From positions 1-52,651 of the forward strand of contig JAPMTS010000020.1 of NCBI GenBank assembly GCA_026552955.1: a stretch of 52,651 nucleotides of DNA, read 5' to 3'. The position numbers and the translations under genes were made by a program. The notes below the pieces were generated by a model. It searched no databases. It was given only the letters and a program-made list of their open reading frames with translations, and was not told the origin of the DNA. Below are positions 1 to 9,733 of this stretch, in pieces (the stretch's first letter is position 1; every line of letters begins with the position of its first letter). This stretch comes from Candidatus Methanoperedens sp. (GTDB lineage: Archaea > Halobacteriota > Methanosarcinia > Methanosarcinales > Methanoperedenaceae).

Positions 1-333
1 CAGAATGTGCTCCCCTATCCAGTTTGTATTTCATACTTTCTTATATTTCCAAGAAACTATATCTGCTTATCCCATGCAGGGCGAAAGTATTATTGCAAAG
101 GGTTCGCTGTATCCCCTCCCTTGCGGAAGGGGACTTAGCTCACCTTTTGAACCCAACGAAGTTAAAAAATTCCCTCTTGTTTATAGAAATGGGTTCAAAG
201 GGGAAGAAAGCTCCCGATTTCAGTCGTAGAGAGGGTCTCAATGTGCTCCTTATAAATAAAAACAAATCGAAAGAATAATATACAATGCACAACACGAATC
301 ATCTAAAAACAGGTTATCGGTGGATGATTTGAT
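1..333. other. Upstream region of the 11-heme cytochrome gene
   Basis: No convincing gene is seen in this stretch; the short open frames have no ribosome binding site and no recognisable protein. A TATA-like element (AATATACA, about 274-281) and a GGTGGATGAT Shine-Dalgarno site (319-328) belong to the cytochrome gene that starts at 334, which would have a leader of roughly 25-30 nt. Confidence 0.5.
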
Positions 334-1281
334 ATGAGGATTGGAAGAATAATTATTTTATTGATTTTCATTTCTGTTGTATTTTCAACAGCAGCATACG
401 CAGCGGAAGCAAACTTTTCAGCATCATTACTGACAGCAAATGATGTCAATTGTAAGAAATGCCATGCAGATACACCACATATTATCCATGCCAATAAATC
501 GGTGGAATGTGTTGACTGCCACGGGGCAAAACTCAATGTATCAACACCCCAATGCACAAAATGCCATAATGGGCCGATCCACAAGGTGCATGCTGGAAAA
601 GTGGCCACACAGACATGCGCGTATTGTCATAAGGATATAGCAGGGGTACATAATAATCTGATCAGCGATGCCGTATGTTCTCATTGCCACAAGGACCTGA
701 TAGATGTTCACGGAAAGGATGCCGCCTGTGTAAAATGTCACAAGTCCCCGCCGGAGATCGTAAAACCCCTTAAATCAGAAGGAATGTTACTTATATGCCA
801 GAACTGCCATGGAGCTTCCAGTATTGCGACCATCCATGCACCTGTGGATGAAAAGAAAGGATGCTATGAATGCCACAAAGGTACATCAAAAGCAAATGGC
901 AGCGAGATACCACATCAGATTCATGCTTCAAAGGTGGATTGTAAGAACTGCCATCAGGAGAACAATCAGGTTGTGGTACCCAAATGCACAAGATGCCATG
1001 AAATAGAACAGCTGCACGCATTCAATAAGATCGGAAAATTAACCTCACAGACCGGATTGAAGTGCTCTGCCTGCCATACGGACGAGACGAAACTGTCAGG
1101 GGCGCAAGCAACCCCCGCAACAACGGACACTAAAGTGGTTTCACCGGCGGGAACGGGTAACATTGAAGCTACAACACAGGACACGGAAGCTCCTGCGGCA
1201 AAAATACCCGGATTTGAAGCTATATCCGGGACAGGACTTTTGATCGCTGTTTATATGATAAGAAAGCGGGGCCTGAATTAA
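334..1281 (+). CDS. Secreted 11-heme c-type cytochrome with PGF-CTERM-like tail
   Basis: The protein has 315 residues. It begins with a signal peptide (about residues 1-24, ending AYAA) and carries eleven CxxCH heme-binding motifs between residues 40 and 250. Many extra histidines could serve as distal ligands. A low-complexity Thr/Ala/Pro linker follows. The C-terminus reads PGFEA, then a hydrophobic segment, then RKR, which is the layout of PGF-CTERM signals processed by archaeosortase A. The likely role is electron transfer outside the membrane, anchored at the cell surface. The start is supported by a GGTGGATGAT ribosome binding site and by the signal peptide. A strong terminator follows. 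The electron partner is unknown; the family is defined here only by heme motifs. Confidence 0.93.
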   Translation: MRIGRIIILLIFISVVFSTAAYAAEANFSASLLTANDVNCKKCHADTPHIIHANKSVECVDCHGAKLNVSTPQCTKCHNGPIHKVHAGKVATQTCAYCHKDIAGVHNNLISDAVCSHCHKDLIDVHGKDAACVKCHKSPPEIVKPLKSEGMLLICQNCHGASSIATIHAPVDEKKGCYECHKGTSKANGSEIPHQIHASKVDCKNCHQENNQVVVPKCTRCHEIEQLHAFNKIGKLTSQTGLKCSACHTDETKLSGAQATPATTDTKVVSPAGTGNIEATTQDTEAPAAKIPGFEAISGTGLLIAVYMIRKRGLN

Positions 1282-1306
1282 CAATCAATTGAAAATAAGA
1301 AGATTA

Positions 1307-1346
1307 AAGGCAGCTTTTAGCTGCCTTCAAATGTTCCTTTTTTTTT
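1307..1346 (+). terminator. Hairpin and T-tract terminator after the cytochrome gene
   Basis: A perfect 9-bp stem (AAGGCAGCT, loop TTT, AGCTGCCTT) at 1307-1327 is followed by a T-rich tract at 1337-1346. It lies 26 bases after the cytochrome stop codon and separates it from the convergent antiporter gene. Confidence 0.75.
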
Positions 1347-1477
1347 AGTATAATATTTATTACTTTCATACTAAAATATATTTTTGTATATATTATAGAT
1401 AAGAAAATAATGGCCCTTGTAAGAAAAACCAAACCCGAACTTCACGACCTGCTGTTAAATTCAATAAAAGGGGGAAA

Positions 1478-3454
1478 TTAAACAACACAGGACACACTTG
1501 AAATATTATCCCTGGTTCCGATAAAAATAACAATATCCAGTGCCATCAATCCGGTCTCGCCGGAAGGATTGGTAATTGTCTCTTTGTCCCGCTGGATTGC
1601 TAATACTGTGACCCCATACTTATTCCTGAAGCCAACCTGGGCCAGTGTCATTCCCACCAGGGGCGAAGTTTTCTCGATTCTTATCGTTTCGATCTCAATA
1701 TCGGGTAAATGCTGCTTCAATTCCGGAAATAAAGAATACTTTTGCTGCACATTGCGAAGTATCTCATAACCCCCCTTTCTGACTTCACGGATATGTTTTT
1801 CTATCTCATCAGCAGGAATAAAATACCGATGCAATACCCTTGAAATGATCTCAATTGAAGTTTCAAACTCTTCAGGTATGACATCATTAGCGCCAAGTGA
1901 ATAAAGCGGATTGACTTCATTCGTATACCGGGTACGGGCGATAATATATACCGAAGGAGCAAGCCTTCTGGTCAGTTCTACGATCCTTCGGGTGGCAGCA
2001 GCATCAGATATGGCAATGACCACCGAAAGCGCCGCAATAACATTTGCATGTTCAAGCACTGATTCTTTTGAAGCATCGCCAAATAATATGGGAACGCCTT
2101 TTTTTTTCTCAATACGTACGGTTTCAGGATTCAATTCAAGAACCACAAAAGGAATACCCGATGCTGACAGCACTCTTGAAACATTCCTGCCGTTCAGGCC
2201 AAAACCAACAATAATCACATGTTTCTTTAGCACGGTTCTTTTGACAATTTCTTCTCGAAAGCGTCCAAACTTAAGAGCATCAGAAACAGGCAATCTTTCG
2301 AAATACTCTGAAAACCTCCCGCTTCCCTGGATCATGAATGGGGTGAACACCATCGTAACGATAGCGGAAGCAAGAAAAACCTGATAATCATCACCTGTCA
2401 TTAAACCAAGATCTATTCCTTCCTTTGACAGCACAAATGAGAATTCGCCTATCTGGGCAAGCGTTACCCCCACAAGTACGCCGATCCGGATAGGATAACC
2501 CAGTACGATGGGGATCAACATCCCGGCAGCAAACTTGATCACCAGAATTGTCAGCACTGCCAGGAGTACAAAAAATGGATTGCGAATTACAGAATTTATG
2601 TCCAGCAGCATGCCAATTGACACGAAGAAAAGAATTACGAAAATATCCTTAAGCGGAAGTATCTCACTGAAGGCCTGGTGTCCATACGCGGATTCAGAGA
2701 TCACAAGACCTGCGAGAAAAGCGCCAAGTGCTAGCGATAAACCCACAAGCGACGTCAACCATGCTGTTCCAATGCAGATCATTACAATGCTAATTAAGAA
2801 CAACTCACGGCTATGTGTCTGAACGATATTGTTGAGCATTAATGGAACAACAAACCGGGATACAACAATCACAAGTCCCATAATAGCAAGCGCCCAGAAA
2901 ACATTCAGCAAAACATTGACCGCAGAAAAACCGGAAGGACCGCCCAGCATTGGCAGAAGTAAAACTATGGCCACGATGCTAAGATCCTGGAAAATCAATA
3001 TTCCGGCAGATATTCGTCCCTGTGGTGAGTCCATTTCACCTCGGTCCGAAAGCAATTTAAATACGATAGCAGTACTGCTCATTGCCACCAGAAGACCCAT
3101 AAAAATACCTTTTTCAACTGAAACACCAAAATAAAGAGAAATAAACAGCACAACAATAGTAGTTAAAAAAACCTGAAGAAATCCACCCAGAAATACGGTG
3201 CGATTTATCCTGACAAGTTCTTCAATGGAAAATTCGATCCCGATCAAGAACAATAACAGGATAACACCTACCTGGGCCAGTATCTCGATCAGGCCGCCGT
3301 CCTTAACGATACCCAGCATGGAAGGACCAAGCAGCACCCCTGATATCAAATAACCAACAACCGGAGCTATGCGAAGACGATGGAACAGGAAATTAATACC
3401 TATAGCAACTCCAAAAATAATTACAAAATCTCTTAAAAAACCAAGATCGTTCAT
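1478..3454 (-). CDS. Kef-type (CPA2) cation:proton antiporter with RCK domains
   Basis: The protein has 658 residues. Residues 1-395 form about 12 membrane segments of the CPA2 antiporter fold, including the conserved FQDLS stretch with Asp157 in the ion site. Residues 411-530 are a Rossmann RCK_N (TrkA-N) domain beginning HVIIVGFGLNG, and about 565-650 are a TrkA-C domain. The family exchanges K+ or Na+ for H+ across the cytoplasmic membrane and is gated by nucleotide or ligand binding to the RCK part. Length and domain order match KefB/YbaL-like proteins. It is convergent with the cytochrome gene and appears to be a single-gene unit. The transported ion cannot be read from the sequence. Confidence 0.92.
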   Translation of the reverse strand: MNDLGFLRDFVIIFGVAIGINFLFHRLRIAPVVGYLISGVLLGPSMLGIVKDGGLIEILAQVGVILLLFLIGIEFSIEELVRINRTVFLGGFLQVFLTTIVVLFISLYFGVSVEKGIFMGLLVAMSSTAIVFKLLSDRGEMDSPQGRISAGILIFQDLSIVAIVLLLPMLGGPSGFSAVNVLLNVFWALAIMGLVIVVSRFVVPLMLNNIVQTHSRELFLISIVMICIGTAWLTSLVGLSLALGAFLAGLVISESAYGHQAFSEILPLKDIFVILFFVSIGMLLDINSVIRNPFFVLLAVLTILVIKFAAGMLIPIVLGYPIRIGVLVGVTLAQIGEFSFVLSKEGIDLGLMTGDDYQVFLASAIVTMVFTPFMIQGSGRFSEYFERLPVSDALKFGRFREEIVKRTVLKKHVIIVGFGLNGRNVSRVLSASGIPFVVLELNPETVRIEKKKGVPILFGDASKESVLEHANVIAALSVVIAISDAAATRRIVELTRRLAPSVYIIARTRYTNEVNPLYSLGANDVIPEEFETSIEIISRVLHRYFIPADEIEKHIREVRKGGYEILRNVQQKYSLFPELKQHLPDIEIETIRIEKTSPLVGMTLAQVGFRNKYGVTVLAIQRDKETITNPSGETGLMALDIVIFIGTRDNISSVSCVV

Positions 3455-3527
3455 AATAATAACAGCTATGATTAAGTGATAATACTATAAATAATCCTTC
3501 TCAATGTCAATTGTCCAAATCCATGAA

Positions 3528-4556
3528 CTATACATCTTCAAGCCCGGACTTCTTTAAAATATTAACCGCTTTCATGCATTCCTCCTGGGTCAATGCCCTG
3601 TTTATTTCAGGAAATTCATATGCCCTGTAGTGAGGTGAATACTGGAACATCAGGTTAAATCTCACCTTCGGGATATTTTCTTTTGTCCATTCAATGATCG
3701 GCACTGTACAGCACGCTTCATGGTCGGGGAGAACAAGCAGTCTTAGCAGGATTTCACCGCTATTGTAAGCGCTCTTGAAATTTCGTGTGACTATAGGCCA
3801 GTAATTTTTCACGTCTGAATATTTCCATGCACAGTCATCATTGCCGTATCGTAGATCCCCGAGATAAACATCCACCACACCATCAAGAAGCCTTGCGACT
3901 TCGGAGGAATAATACATATTGGAGTTCCACACAACCGGCACATTGATCTTTAGCATGTCCAGGATTTTCAGGATAGTGTGGGTGTGCGGTGTTGGTGTCA
4001 CAAAATTTACATTTCTTGAACCATATGCTCGCTGCAATGTGATCTTTCCTGCAAGATCTTCTGGCAAAATAGGGGTGCCGCTTTTTGGCGCAGTTGAGAT
4101 CTGCCAGTTCTGGCAATAGACGCAGGAAAAATTGCAGCCCGTGAAAAATATCGTATGTGATGGCACAAGTTCCGGCTCTTCGCCATAGTGGCAAAACTGG
4201 GCGGAATATCTTGAGATGTCATCCATCTGGCAATAACCCTTCTCCTTCATTTTGCGATTTATTCCGCATCTGCGTTCACAGAAATGGCAGCTCTGCAGGA
4301 TCTTATCAGCAATAGCGACTTTCAGGTCAAGAAGAGATGGCCAAGACCGCGGATGAAGATCATCCATAGAGGTTATGCGATGGAATTCTTCCCTGAAGGA
4401 TTTCATGGCCTCATTATGTAATTTCCAGAGATCACACATATCCGAACCTATCCTGAAATCAACATGTATCGATCGGGAAATCAGGAATTGGGAAGGGAGT
4501 TCATCCTTCATTACTTTCAGGTATCTTTGAAGATAAATAGGGTCTTTCATTCTCAT
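3528..4556 (-). CDS. PflX-like radical SAM protein (COG1313 type)
   Basis: The open frame encodes 345 residues from a TTG at 4565. The ATG at 4556 (342 residues) is preferred because no clear ribosome binding site favours the TTG. A radical SAM motif CNFSCVYC (Cys144, 148 and 151 in the longer frame) binds the catalytic 4Fe-4S cluster. Upstream cysteines (CHFCERRC near residues 93-100, and Cys112) could hold a second metal site. The architecture matches uncharacterised PflX proteins, relatives of pyruvate formate-lyase activases. The substrate is unknown. No glycyl radical enzyme gene is in the window, so an activase role is not supported by context. Confidence 0.85.
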   Translation of the reverse strand: MRMKDPIYLQRYLKVMKDELPSQFLISRSIHVDFRIGSDMCDLWKLHNEAMKSFREEFHRITSMDDLHPRSWPSLLDLKVAIADKILQSCHFCERRCGINRKMKEKGYCQMDDISRYSAQFCHYGEEPELVPSHTIFFTGCNFSCVYCQNWQISTAPKSGTPILPEDLAGKITLQRAYGSRNVNFVTPTPHTHTILKILDMLKINVPVVWNSNMYYSSEVARLLDGVVDVYLGDLRYGNDDCAWKYSDVKNYWPIVTRNFKSAYNSGEILLRLLVLPDHEACCTVPIIEWTKENIPKVRFNLMFQYSPHYRAYEFPEINRALTQEECMKAVNILKKSGLEDV

Positions 4557-4735
4557 ATCTGGCAATTTTACATCTTGATTTTCAATAACAACAGAGAGAT
4601 TTTTTTATTCATGGTATCAGATTGGGATTATAATTATCGGATAACCAAAACCTCCTTTTATATACAAACCTTTTTTGTACTTAAAGTATATCATGCTTAA
4701 AAATAATTGAAAAATAAAAGGATCGGTGATAAAAA

Positions 4736-4966
4736 TTGGTAATCGGAGTAACACTTGTGAATGTTGTGCCGGGACAGGAAAAAGCAGCTTATAATGAGCT
4801 TGTGAATGTAAAAGGCATCAAAGATGTATATCATGTATTCGGGGAATATGATTTTGTTGTCATAAGCAATGTGGAGGGCTTGAGCGCATTGAACAAACTT
4901 GTTGATACGATAAGAGAGAGCGAAAATATCACAGCTACACAAACAATAGTCGGAGCAGAACTCTAA
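4736..4966 (+). CDS. Stand-alone Lrp/AsnC ligand-binding (RAM) domain protein
   Basis: This 76-residue protein consists only of the effector-binding RAM domain of Lrp/AsnC regulators, with no DNA-binding helix-turn-helix. Such small proteins assemble into ring oligomers and bind amino acids or modulate full-length Lrp proteins. The start is a TTG placed 5 nt after a perfect GGTGAT ribosome binding site (4725-4730). The gene ends 11 bp before topoisomerase VI subunit B, so the two are probably co-transcribed. A TATA-like element (TTTATATA) lies around 4655-4665. The ligand and target are unknown. Confidence 0.85.
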   Translation: MVIGVTLVNVVPGQEKAAYNELVNVKGIKDVYHVFGEYDFVVISNVEGLSALNKLVDTIRESENITATQTIVGAEL

Positions 4967-4977
4967 AGGGATGCTTA

Positions 4978-6828
4978 ATGGTCATTGCAGAAGAACTCGC
5001 TAAAAAGCAAAAGGCCATTAGCATCGCCGAATTTTTTGAAAAGAACAGGCAGATACTGGGTTTTGACTCAGGAACAAGATCCCTGTTAACATCGGTCAAA
5101 GAAGCAGTAGATAATGCCCTTGACGCCTGTGAGGAATCGGGGATACTGCCTGATATTTTTATTAAACTTGAAAATACGTCCAGGACGAATTTAACCCTGA
5201 TTGTTGAGGATAACGGCCCCGGAATCGTAAAAGAACAGATCCCCAGGGTTTTTGCAAAATTACTTTATGGCTCACGCTTTCATGCGGTCAAACAAAGCCG
5301 CGGCCAGCAGGGTATTGGCATATCTGCAACAGTTTTGTATTCCCAATTGACATCAGGCAGGCCCGTAAAGATCATTTCTAAAATAGACCGGGATGTTCCG
5401 GCTCATTATTTTGAACTCCTGATAAACACGCAGACAAATGAGCCTGAGATACTGGTTGATAAGATAGTGGATTGGGACAGGATGCGTGGAACGCGTCTTG
5501 AACTTGAGATGGAAGCCTCTTATGTCAAGGGCAGGAGACAATCTGTTTATGAATACCTGAAGGATACGGCTATCGTTAATCCCCATGCACGCATTACTAT
5601 TATTGAACCTGACAATAACCGGATACTATTTGAAAGGGTGACGGACAAACAGCCTGCACAGGCTGCGGAGATACTTCCACATCCTCATGGTATTGAACTC
5701 GGGACCCTGATGAAGATGCTGCGGTATTGCGAAACCCCCAGCCTTGATTCTTTCTTGCGAAGTTCGTTTTCAAGGATTGGCGCAAAGACCTCTCTTGAGA
5801 TTTGCATGAAAGCAAGCATAAGCCCCGAAACCGATCCCAAAGCTATCGCACTTGATGAGGCAAAAAGGCTTCATGAGGCATTTAAAAAAGTAAAGATACT
5901 CGCGCCATCTACTGATTGCCTTTCACCTATTACCGAGGAGCTTATCCGAAAAGGTATGGGGAAAGAACATACCGTGGATTTCATAGAAACTACAACGCGT
6001 CCGGCGTCAGTGCACAACGGCCATCCTTTCCAGGTGGAAGCAGGCATTGCTTACGGCGGCAATCTCCCAAAGGAAGATAAAGTGGAGATACTCAGGTTTG
6101 CAAATCGGGTGCCTCTCCTTTATCAGCAGGGAGCATGCGCCATAACTCATGCGATAGAGAATCTCAGCTGGAGAACGTATTCGTTAAACCAGCCCGGGGG
6201 TTCAATACCTATCGGTCCTGCAATAATCCTTGTTCATGTGGCATCAACACATATCCCTTTCACATCAGAATCAAAAGAAGCGATAGCCGATGTCCCGGAA
6301 ATCATAAGTGAGGTGGAACTGGCCCTCAAAGATGTTGCACGAAGGCTCAAGAATTATTTGTCCAGGCAGGATAATCTTGAAAAAAGACGTGAAAAAGAGG
6401 AAATAATCTATTCGATACTGCCCCGCATAGCAAAGAAGGTAGGTGAAATACTTGAGCTTCCCACCCCTGATATTACTCCGATCGTTGCAAAAATAATGAG
6501 AAATGTATTTTGCCAGAGAGTGGTCAGGAAGAACGAAAAAGGATGCGAAGTCGAAATACACGTTAAGAACCATAGTGACTCTGTGCATCATTTCACTTTT
6601 CATGAGACATTGCCCTATCCTATCGAATCGCCAAGTCCAGAACCCAAAAAGATCCCTGTGGGGGCACAGACCGATTACGTTTGGAAAGTCTCACTCAAAC
6701 CGGGTGAGCAAAAAGCCATCATCTACAGGCTGGATATAGCTCTTGAAGAAGCAGCAAAACTGCCGCAACTTGTGGTTGAGGGTATCGAAAGCGAACTTGT
6801 TACTGGTGCAAAGGCGGTCAATGTATGA
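4978..6828 (+). CDS. top6B: DNA topoisomerase VI subunit B
   Basis: The protein has 616 residues. It is the ATPase subunit of type IIB topoisomerase VI, which with subunit A relaxes and decatenates DNA by passing one duplex through a double-strand break. GHKL ATPase motifs are visible: [10 protein letters not shown] (N-box), DNGPGI, and GQQGIGIS near residues 100-115. The H2TH and transducer domains follow. The C-terminus (about 530-616) carries the extra Ig-like domain found in many euryarchaeal enzymes, which explains the length above the crenarchaeal form. The stop overlaps the ATG of subunit A by 4 bp, a sign of translational coupling. Confidence 0.97.
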   Translation: MVIAEELAKKQKAISIAEFFEKNRQILGFDSGTRSLLTSVKEAVDNALDACEESGILPDIFIKLENTSRTNLTLIVEDNGPGIVKEQIPRVFAKLLYGSRFHAVKQSRGQQGIGISATVLYSQLTSGRPVKIISKIDRDVPAHYFELLINTQTNEPEILVDKIVDWDRMRGTRLELEMEASYVKGRRQSVYEYLKDTAIVNPHARITIIEPDNNRILFERVTDKQPAQAAEILPHPHGIELGTLMKMLRYCETPSLDSFLRSSFSRIGAKTSLEICMKASISPETDPKAIALDEAKRLHEAFKKVKILAPSTDCLSPITEELIRKGMGKEHTVDFIETTTRPASVHNGHPFQVEAGIAYGGNLPKEDKVEILRFANRVPLLYQQGACAITHAIENLSWRTYSLNQPGGSIPIGPAIILVHVASTHIPFTSESKEAIADVPEIISEVELALKDVARRLKNYLSRQDNLEKRREKEEIIYSILPRIAKKVGEILELPTPDITPIVAKIMRNVFCQRVVRKNEKGCEVEIHVKNHSDSVHHFTFHETLPYPIESPSPEPKKIPVGAQTDYVWKVSLKPGEQKAIIYRLDIALEEAAKLPQLVVEGIESELVTGAKAVNV

Positions 6829-7934
6829 ATGAAACTGAGAAAACAAATAAGCAGATACGAGATTCCCTCTCCAAGACGACTTTAAAGAAACTCATCCAGG
6901 ATTTCTACGAGCAATTCGAGAGCGAGACTATCCCCCATATCATGCTGCCCTCGCGCACCAAGAAGAACATTGAACTCAACGTGGACAGCGATGTGTGGGT
7001 GTATGGTGACAGCGAGAGCATGCGCAGTGCAAAAACGGTGAAGGGGGCAACACAGCTTCTTAAGACCTCGCATGTTGTGGAACTGTTGATGAAAGGTCAT
7101 CTTGACCAGAACAGAAGCTCAACACTGAGAGAACTGTATTATATTAGCGAGAACTGGGATATCGCAAAATTCAATGAGCAGTCTGAAAGCGACCGCCTGA
7201 TAGAAGACCTTGAGATTATTACCGGATTGCAGCGCGAGGATTTCCATGTGCGTCCCGAGGAGAACGGCGCGACCCTCTATGGCCCGATCACGATAAAGGA
7301 ATTGACAAAACGGGGAGATCGCACCATGCACTGCCAGGACGAGGTTGGCGAGGCGGGATACCAGATACCCTATAACGTGGAGACAATAAAATTCGTGGAA
7401 CATGATGCAAAGTTCATTATCGCTATAGAGACAGGTGGTATGCAGGACAGGCTTATCGAGAACGGTTTTGACGAGAAATTCAACGCCATTCTTGTGCACC
7501 TGAAAGGCCAGCCCGCGCGAAGCACCCGGCGCATCCTGAAGCGCATGAACGAGGAACTCAAGCTTCCTGTGGTTGTTTTCACGGACGGTGATCCCTGGAG
7601 TTTTCGTATTTACGCAAGCGTTGCCTATGGCGCCATAAAGAGCGCGCACCTTTCCGAGTTCATGGCTACGCCTGCTGCTAAATTCATCGGTGTCCAGGCA
7701 TCGGATATCGTGGAGTATGAGCTTTCCACCGATACGTTGAATGACCAGGATATTAAGGCGCTTGAGAGCGAACTTACAGACCCTCGTTTCGATACACCTT
7801 ACTGGAAGGAGCAGATTAACCTGATGCTAAAGATCGGGAAGAAGGCTGAACAGCAGGCTTTTGCAGGGAAGGGGCTGGATTATGTTACGGATAAGTATCT
7901 GCCGGAGAGGTTGACGGAGATGGGTGTGATATAA
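6825..7934 (+). CDS. top6A: DNA topoisomerase VI subunit A (Spo11-like)
   Basis: The protein has 369 residues. This subunit makes the double-strand break through a tyrosine in the winged-helix domain; the motif LRELYYIS places the candidate catalytic tyrosines at 105/106. The Toprim domain shows an acidic residue in IIAIETGG and the metal-binding DGDP motif near residue 250. Length is typical. It starts at an ATG overlapping the subunit B stop (ATGA). Together the two genes give a complete topoisomerase VI. The sequence looks intact. Confidence 0.97.
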   Translation: MNETEKTNKQIRDSLSKTTLKKLIQDFYEQFESETIPHIMLPSRTKKNIELNVDSDVWVYGDSESMRSAKTVKGATQLLKTSHVVELLMKGHLDQNRSSTLRELYYISENWDIAKFNEQSESDRLIEDLEIITGLQREDFHVRPEENGATLYGPITIKELTKRGDRTMHCQDEVGEAGYQIPYNVETIKFVEHDAKFIIAIETGGMQDRLIENGFDEKFNAILVHLKGQPARSTRRILKRMNEELKLPVVVFTDGDPWSFRIYASVAYGAIKSAHLSEFMATPAAKFIGVQASDIVEYELSTDTLNDQDIKALESELTDPRFDTPYWKEQINLMLKIGKKAEQQAFAGKGLDYVTDKYLPERLTEMGVI

Positions 7935-8024
7935 TATGTTCAAAAGGCTTATTGTTGTTCAGGGAGTTGTAATATGTTATTAAGACATTAATATTATTAA
8001 CTCCTCAATACAATAATAGTATGA

Positions 8025-9023
8025 ATGTTTAACTTCCGGATAAGCAAATCCGTTGTTGCTTATATTTTAATTTTTTCATCTCTTGTCTTAGTATACAGTG
8101 TTGTTTTCCTGAACCTGATGCGAATATATGAGAACAGGGATTTCGGATTAATTACCGCAATTTACTGGGTAATTGTAAGCATGACGACCGTTGGTTACGG
8201 CGACATATATTTTTCTACCACAGCAGGTCATTTATTCAGTATTGTTGTTTCCTTATCCGGTGTATTTATGATATTCGCCCTTCTTTTCCCCCTGGTCGTT
8301 ACTCCGCAGCTTGAACAGATCATCAGGAAAGAACTTCCCCGGAAAGTTCCGCTGGATCTTAAGAGCCATATAATCATATGCGGGTATAACCAGCTTGTTG
8401 AAACATTAATTATAGAACTTGATGAGTACAAGATACCGTTCGTGGTTATCGATGATAATGAAAAAAATATCAGGGATCTTTTGTCACGAAAAATTATCTG
8501 CGTTCACGGGGAGGCATCTGATGAGAATGTTCTTTTGAATTCAAATATATGTTCCGGCCAGATACTGATAGCGAACCAGAACGATGAGAAAAATGCCAGC
8601 ATAATCCTGACGGCAAAGGAATTGTGCAGCATCAAAGTAATTTCCCTTGTTGAAGATGTCGCTAAAGCCGGATACTTGAAATATGCAGGCTCTGACCAGG
8701 TAATTTCACCTAAAACATTATTCGGGACATATATAGGAAGAAAAGCTGTTGACCCGCTCACAGACCATCTTGCCGGAGCTACACAATTCTTTGAAAACCT
8801 GAATATTGTGGAATTCCCGATCTATCCTGGCAGCTCCCTGATCTCAACAACACTGAAAGATGCTCGAATCAGGAAGAAGACAGGGGCAAATATCGTGGGT
8901 CTGTGGACTGCAGGCAGGTTATCTTTGAATCCCAAACCCGATGATATAATAAAGGAAAGTTCCGTACTTCTTGCAGTTGGTACACAAAACCAGCTTGAAG
9001 AATTGAAAGAATTAACGCGGTGA
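8025..9023 (+). CDS. Two-TM potassium channel with RCK domain (MthK-like)
   Basis: The protein has 332 residues. Two membrane helices (about residues 11-31 and 66-90) flank a pore loop with the K+ selectivity filter TVGYGD at 55-60. An RCK_N domain (HIIICGYNQ, from about residue 113) and an RCK_C domain follow. MthK-type channels let K+ pass when the cytosolic RCK ring binds ligand. The next gene encodes a second RCK protein and overlaps the stop by 4 bp. The ATG at 8025 is preferred; an out-of-frame ATG lies 4 bp upstream. A TATA-like AT-rich stretch precedes the gene. Confidence 0.92.
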   Translation: MFNFRISKSVVAYILIFSSLVLVYSVVFLNLMRIYENRDFGLITAIYWVIVSMTTVGYGDIYFSTTAGHLFSIVVSLSGVFMIFALLFPLVVTPQLEQIIRKELPRKVPLDLKSHIIICGYNQLVETLIIELDEYKIPFVVIDDNEKNIRDLLSRKIICVHGEASDENVLLNSNICSGQILIANQNDEKNASIILTAKELCSIKVISLVEDVAKAGYLKYAGSDQVISPKTLFGTYIGRKAVDPLTDHLAGATQFFENLNIVEFPIYPGSSLISTTLKDARIRKKTGANIVGLWTAGRLSLNPKPDDIIKESSVLLAVGTQNQLEELKELTR

Positions 9024-9679
9024 TCATGAGAAAACATTTTATCCTTATCGGCTATGGCGATGTGGGACGAAGTATAGCGGCAGTGCTTGAAAAAACGCAT
9101 GTCTATTATGTTGTGATAGATATGAATGAATTGAAATTGAAAGATAAAGGATTTGAATATGTTGTGGGAAATGGCACTGACGAAGAGATTTTACGGCAGG
9201 CAGGCCTGACCAATGCTTCCACGATAATTATTGCATTAAACAATGATGATGATATTATTTTTACAACGCTAATTGCAAGGAATGTCAATCCTCACAGTAT
9301 AATACTTGCAAGGGCGAATTCAACAAAATCCATCGACAAGATATACAGGGCGGGTGCGGATTACGTTGCTTCTCTTTCCATAGTTGCAGGCCAGATGCTT
9401 GCGCATATCGCACTCGGGCATGAGGAGGATAGCATTTTGATGCTCCAGGGCCTTGAAATCGGAAAACATCAAATTACCACGGATTCGCTTCTTGACGGGA
9501 AAAGCATTGCCCAGGCGGGTATTCGTTCAAAAATAGGCTGCACCATAATCGGGATAGAAGAAAATGGAAAGACAAACACCGACATTGATCCCACAATTAT
9601 CATGAAGGAAGGTATGACTCTTGCTCTTATCGGGAACAGTGAGCAGATTTCAAAATTCAAGGAAGAGTATGGGAAATGA
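9020..9679 (+). CDS. TrkA-like RCK domain protein, channel partner
   Basis: The protein has 219 residues: RCK_N (about 5-120, nucleotide-binding loop GYGDVGRS) and RCK_C (about 135-217), with no membrane segment. It starts at a GTG overlapping the channel gene by 4 bp; an in-frame ATG two codons later is an alternative. Proteins of this kind form cytosolic gating rings on Trk/Ktr-type transporters. The tight coupling to a channel that already has its own RCK domain suggests a mixed ring of two RCK types, which is inference from gene order. No TrkH/KtrB gene is in the window. Confidence 0.88.
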   Translation: MIMRKHFILIGYGDVGRSIAAVLEKTHVYYVVIDMNELKLKDKGFEYVVGNGTDEEILRQAGLTNASTIIIALNNDDDIIFTTLIARNVNPHSIILARANSTKSIDKIYRAGADYVASLSIVAGQMLAHIALGHEEDSILMLQGLEIGKHQITTDSLLDGKSIAQAGIRSKIGCTIIGIEENGKTNTDIDPTIIMKEGMTLALIGNSEQISKFKEEYGK

Positions 9680-9733
9680 GTTGAATAGGGTCTTGCGCTA
9701 AAACAAATTACATAATGAGATCAATTTTTCTAT

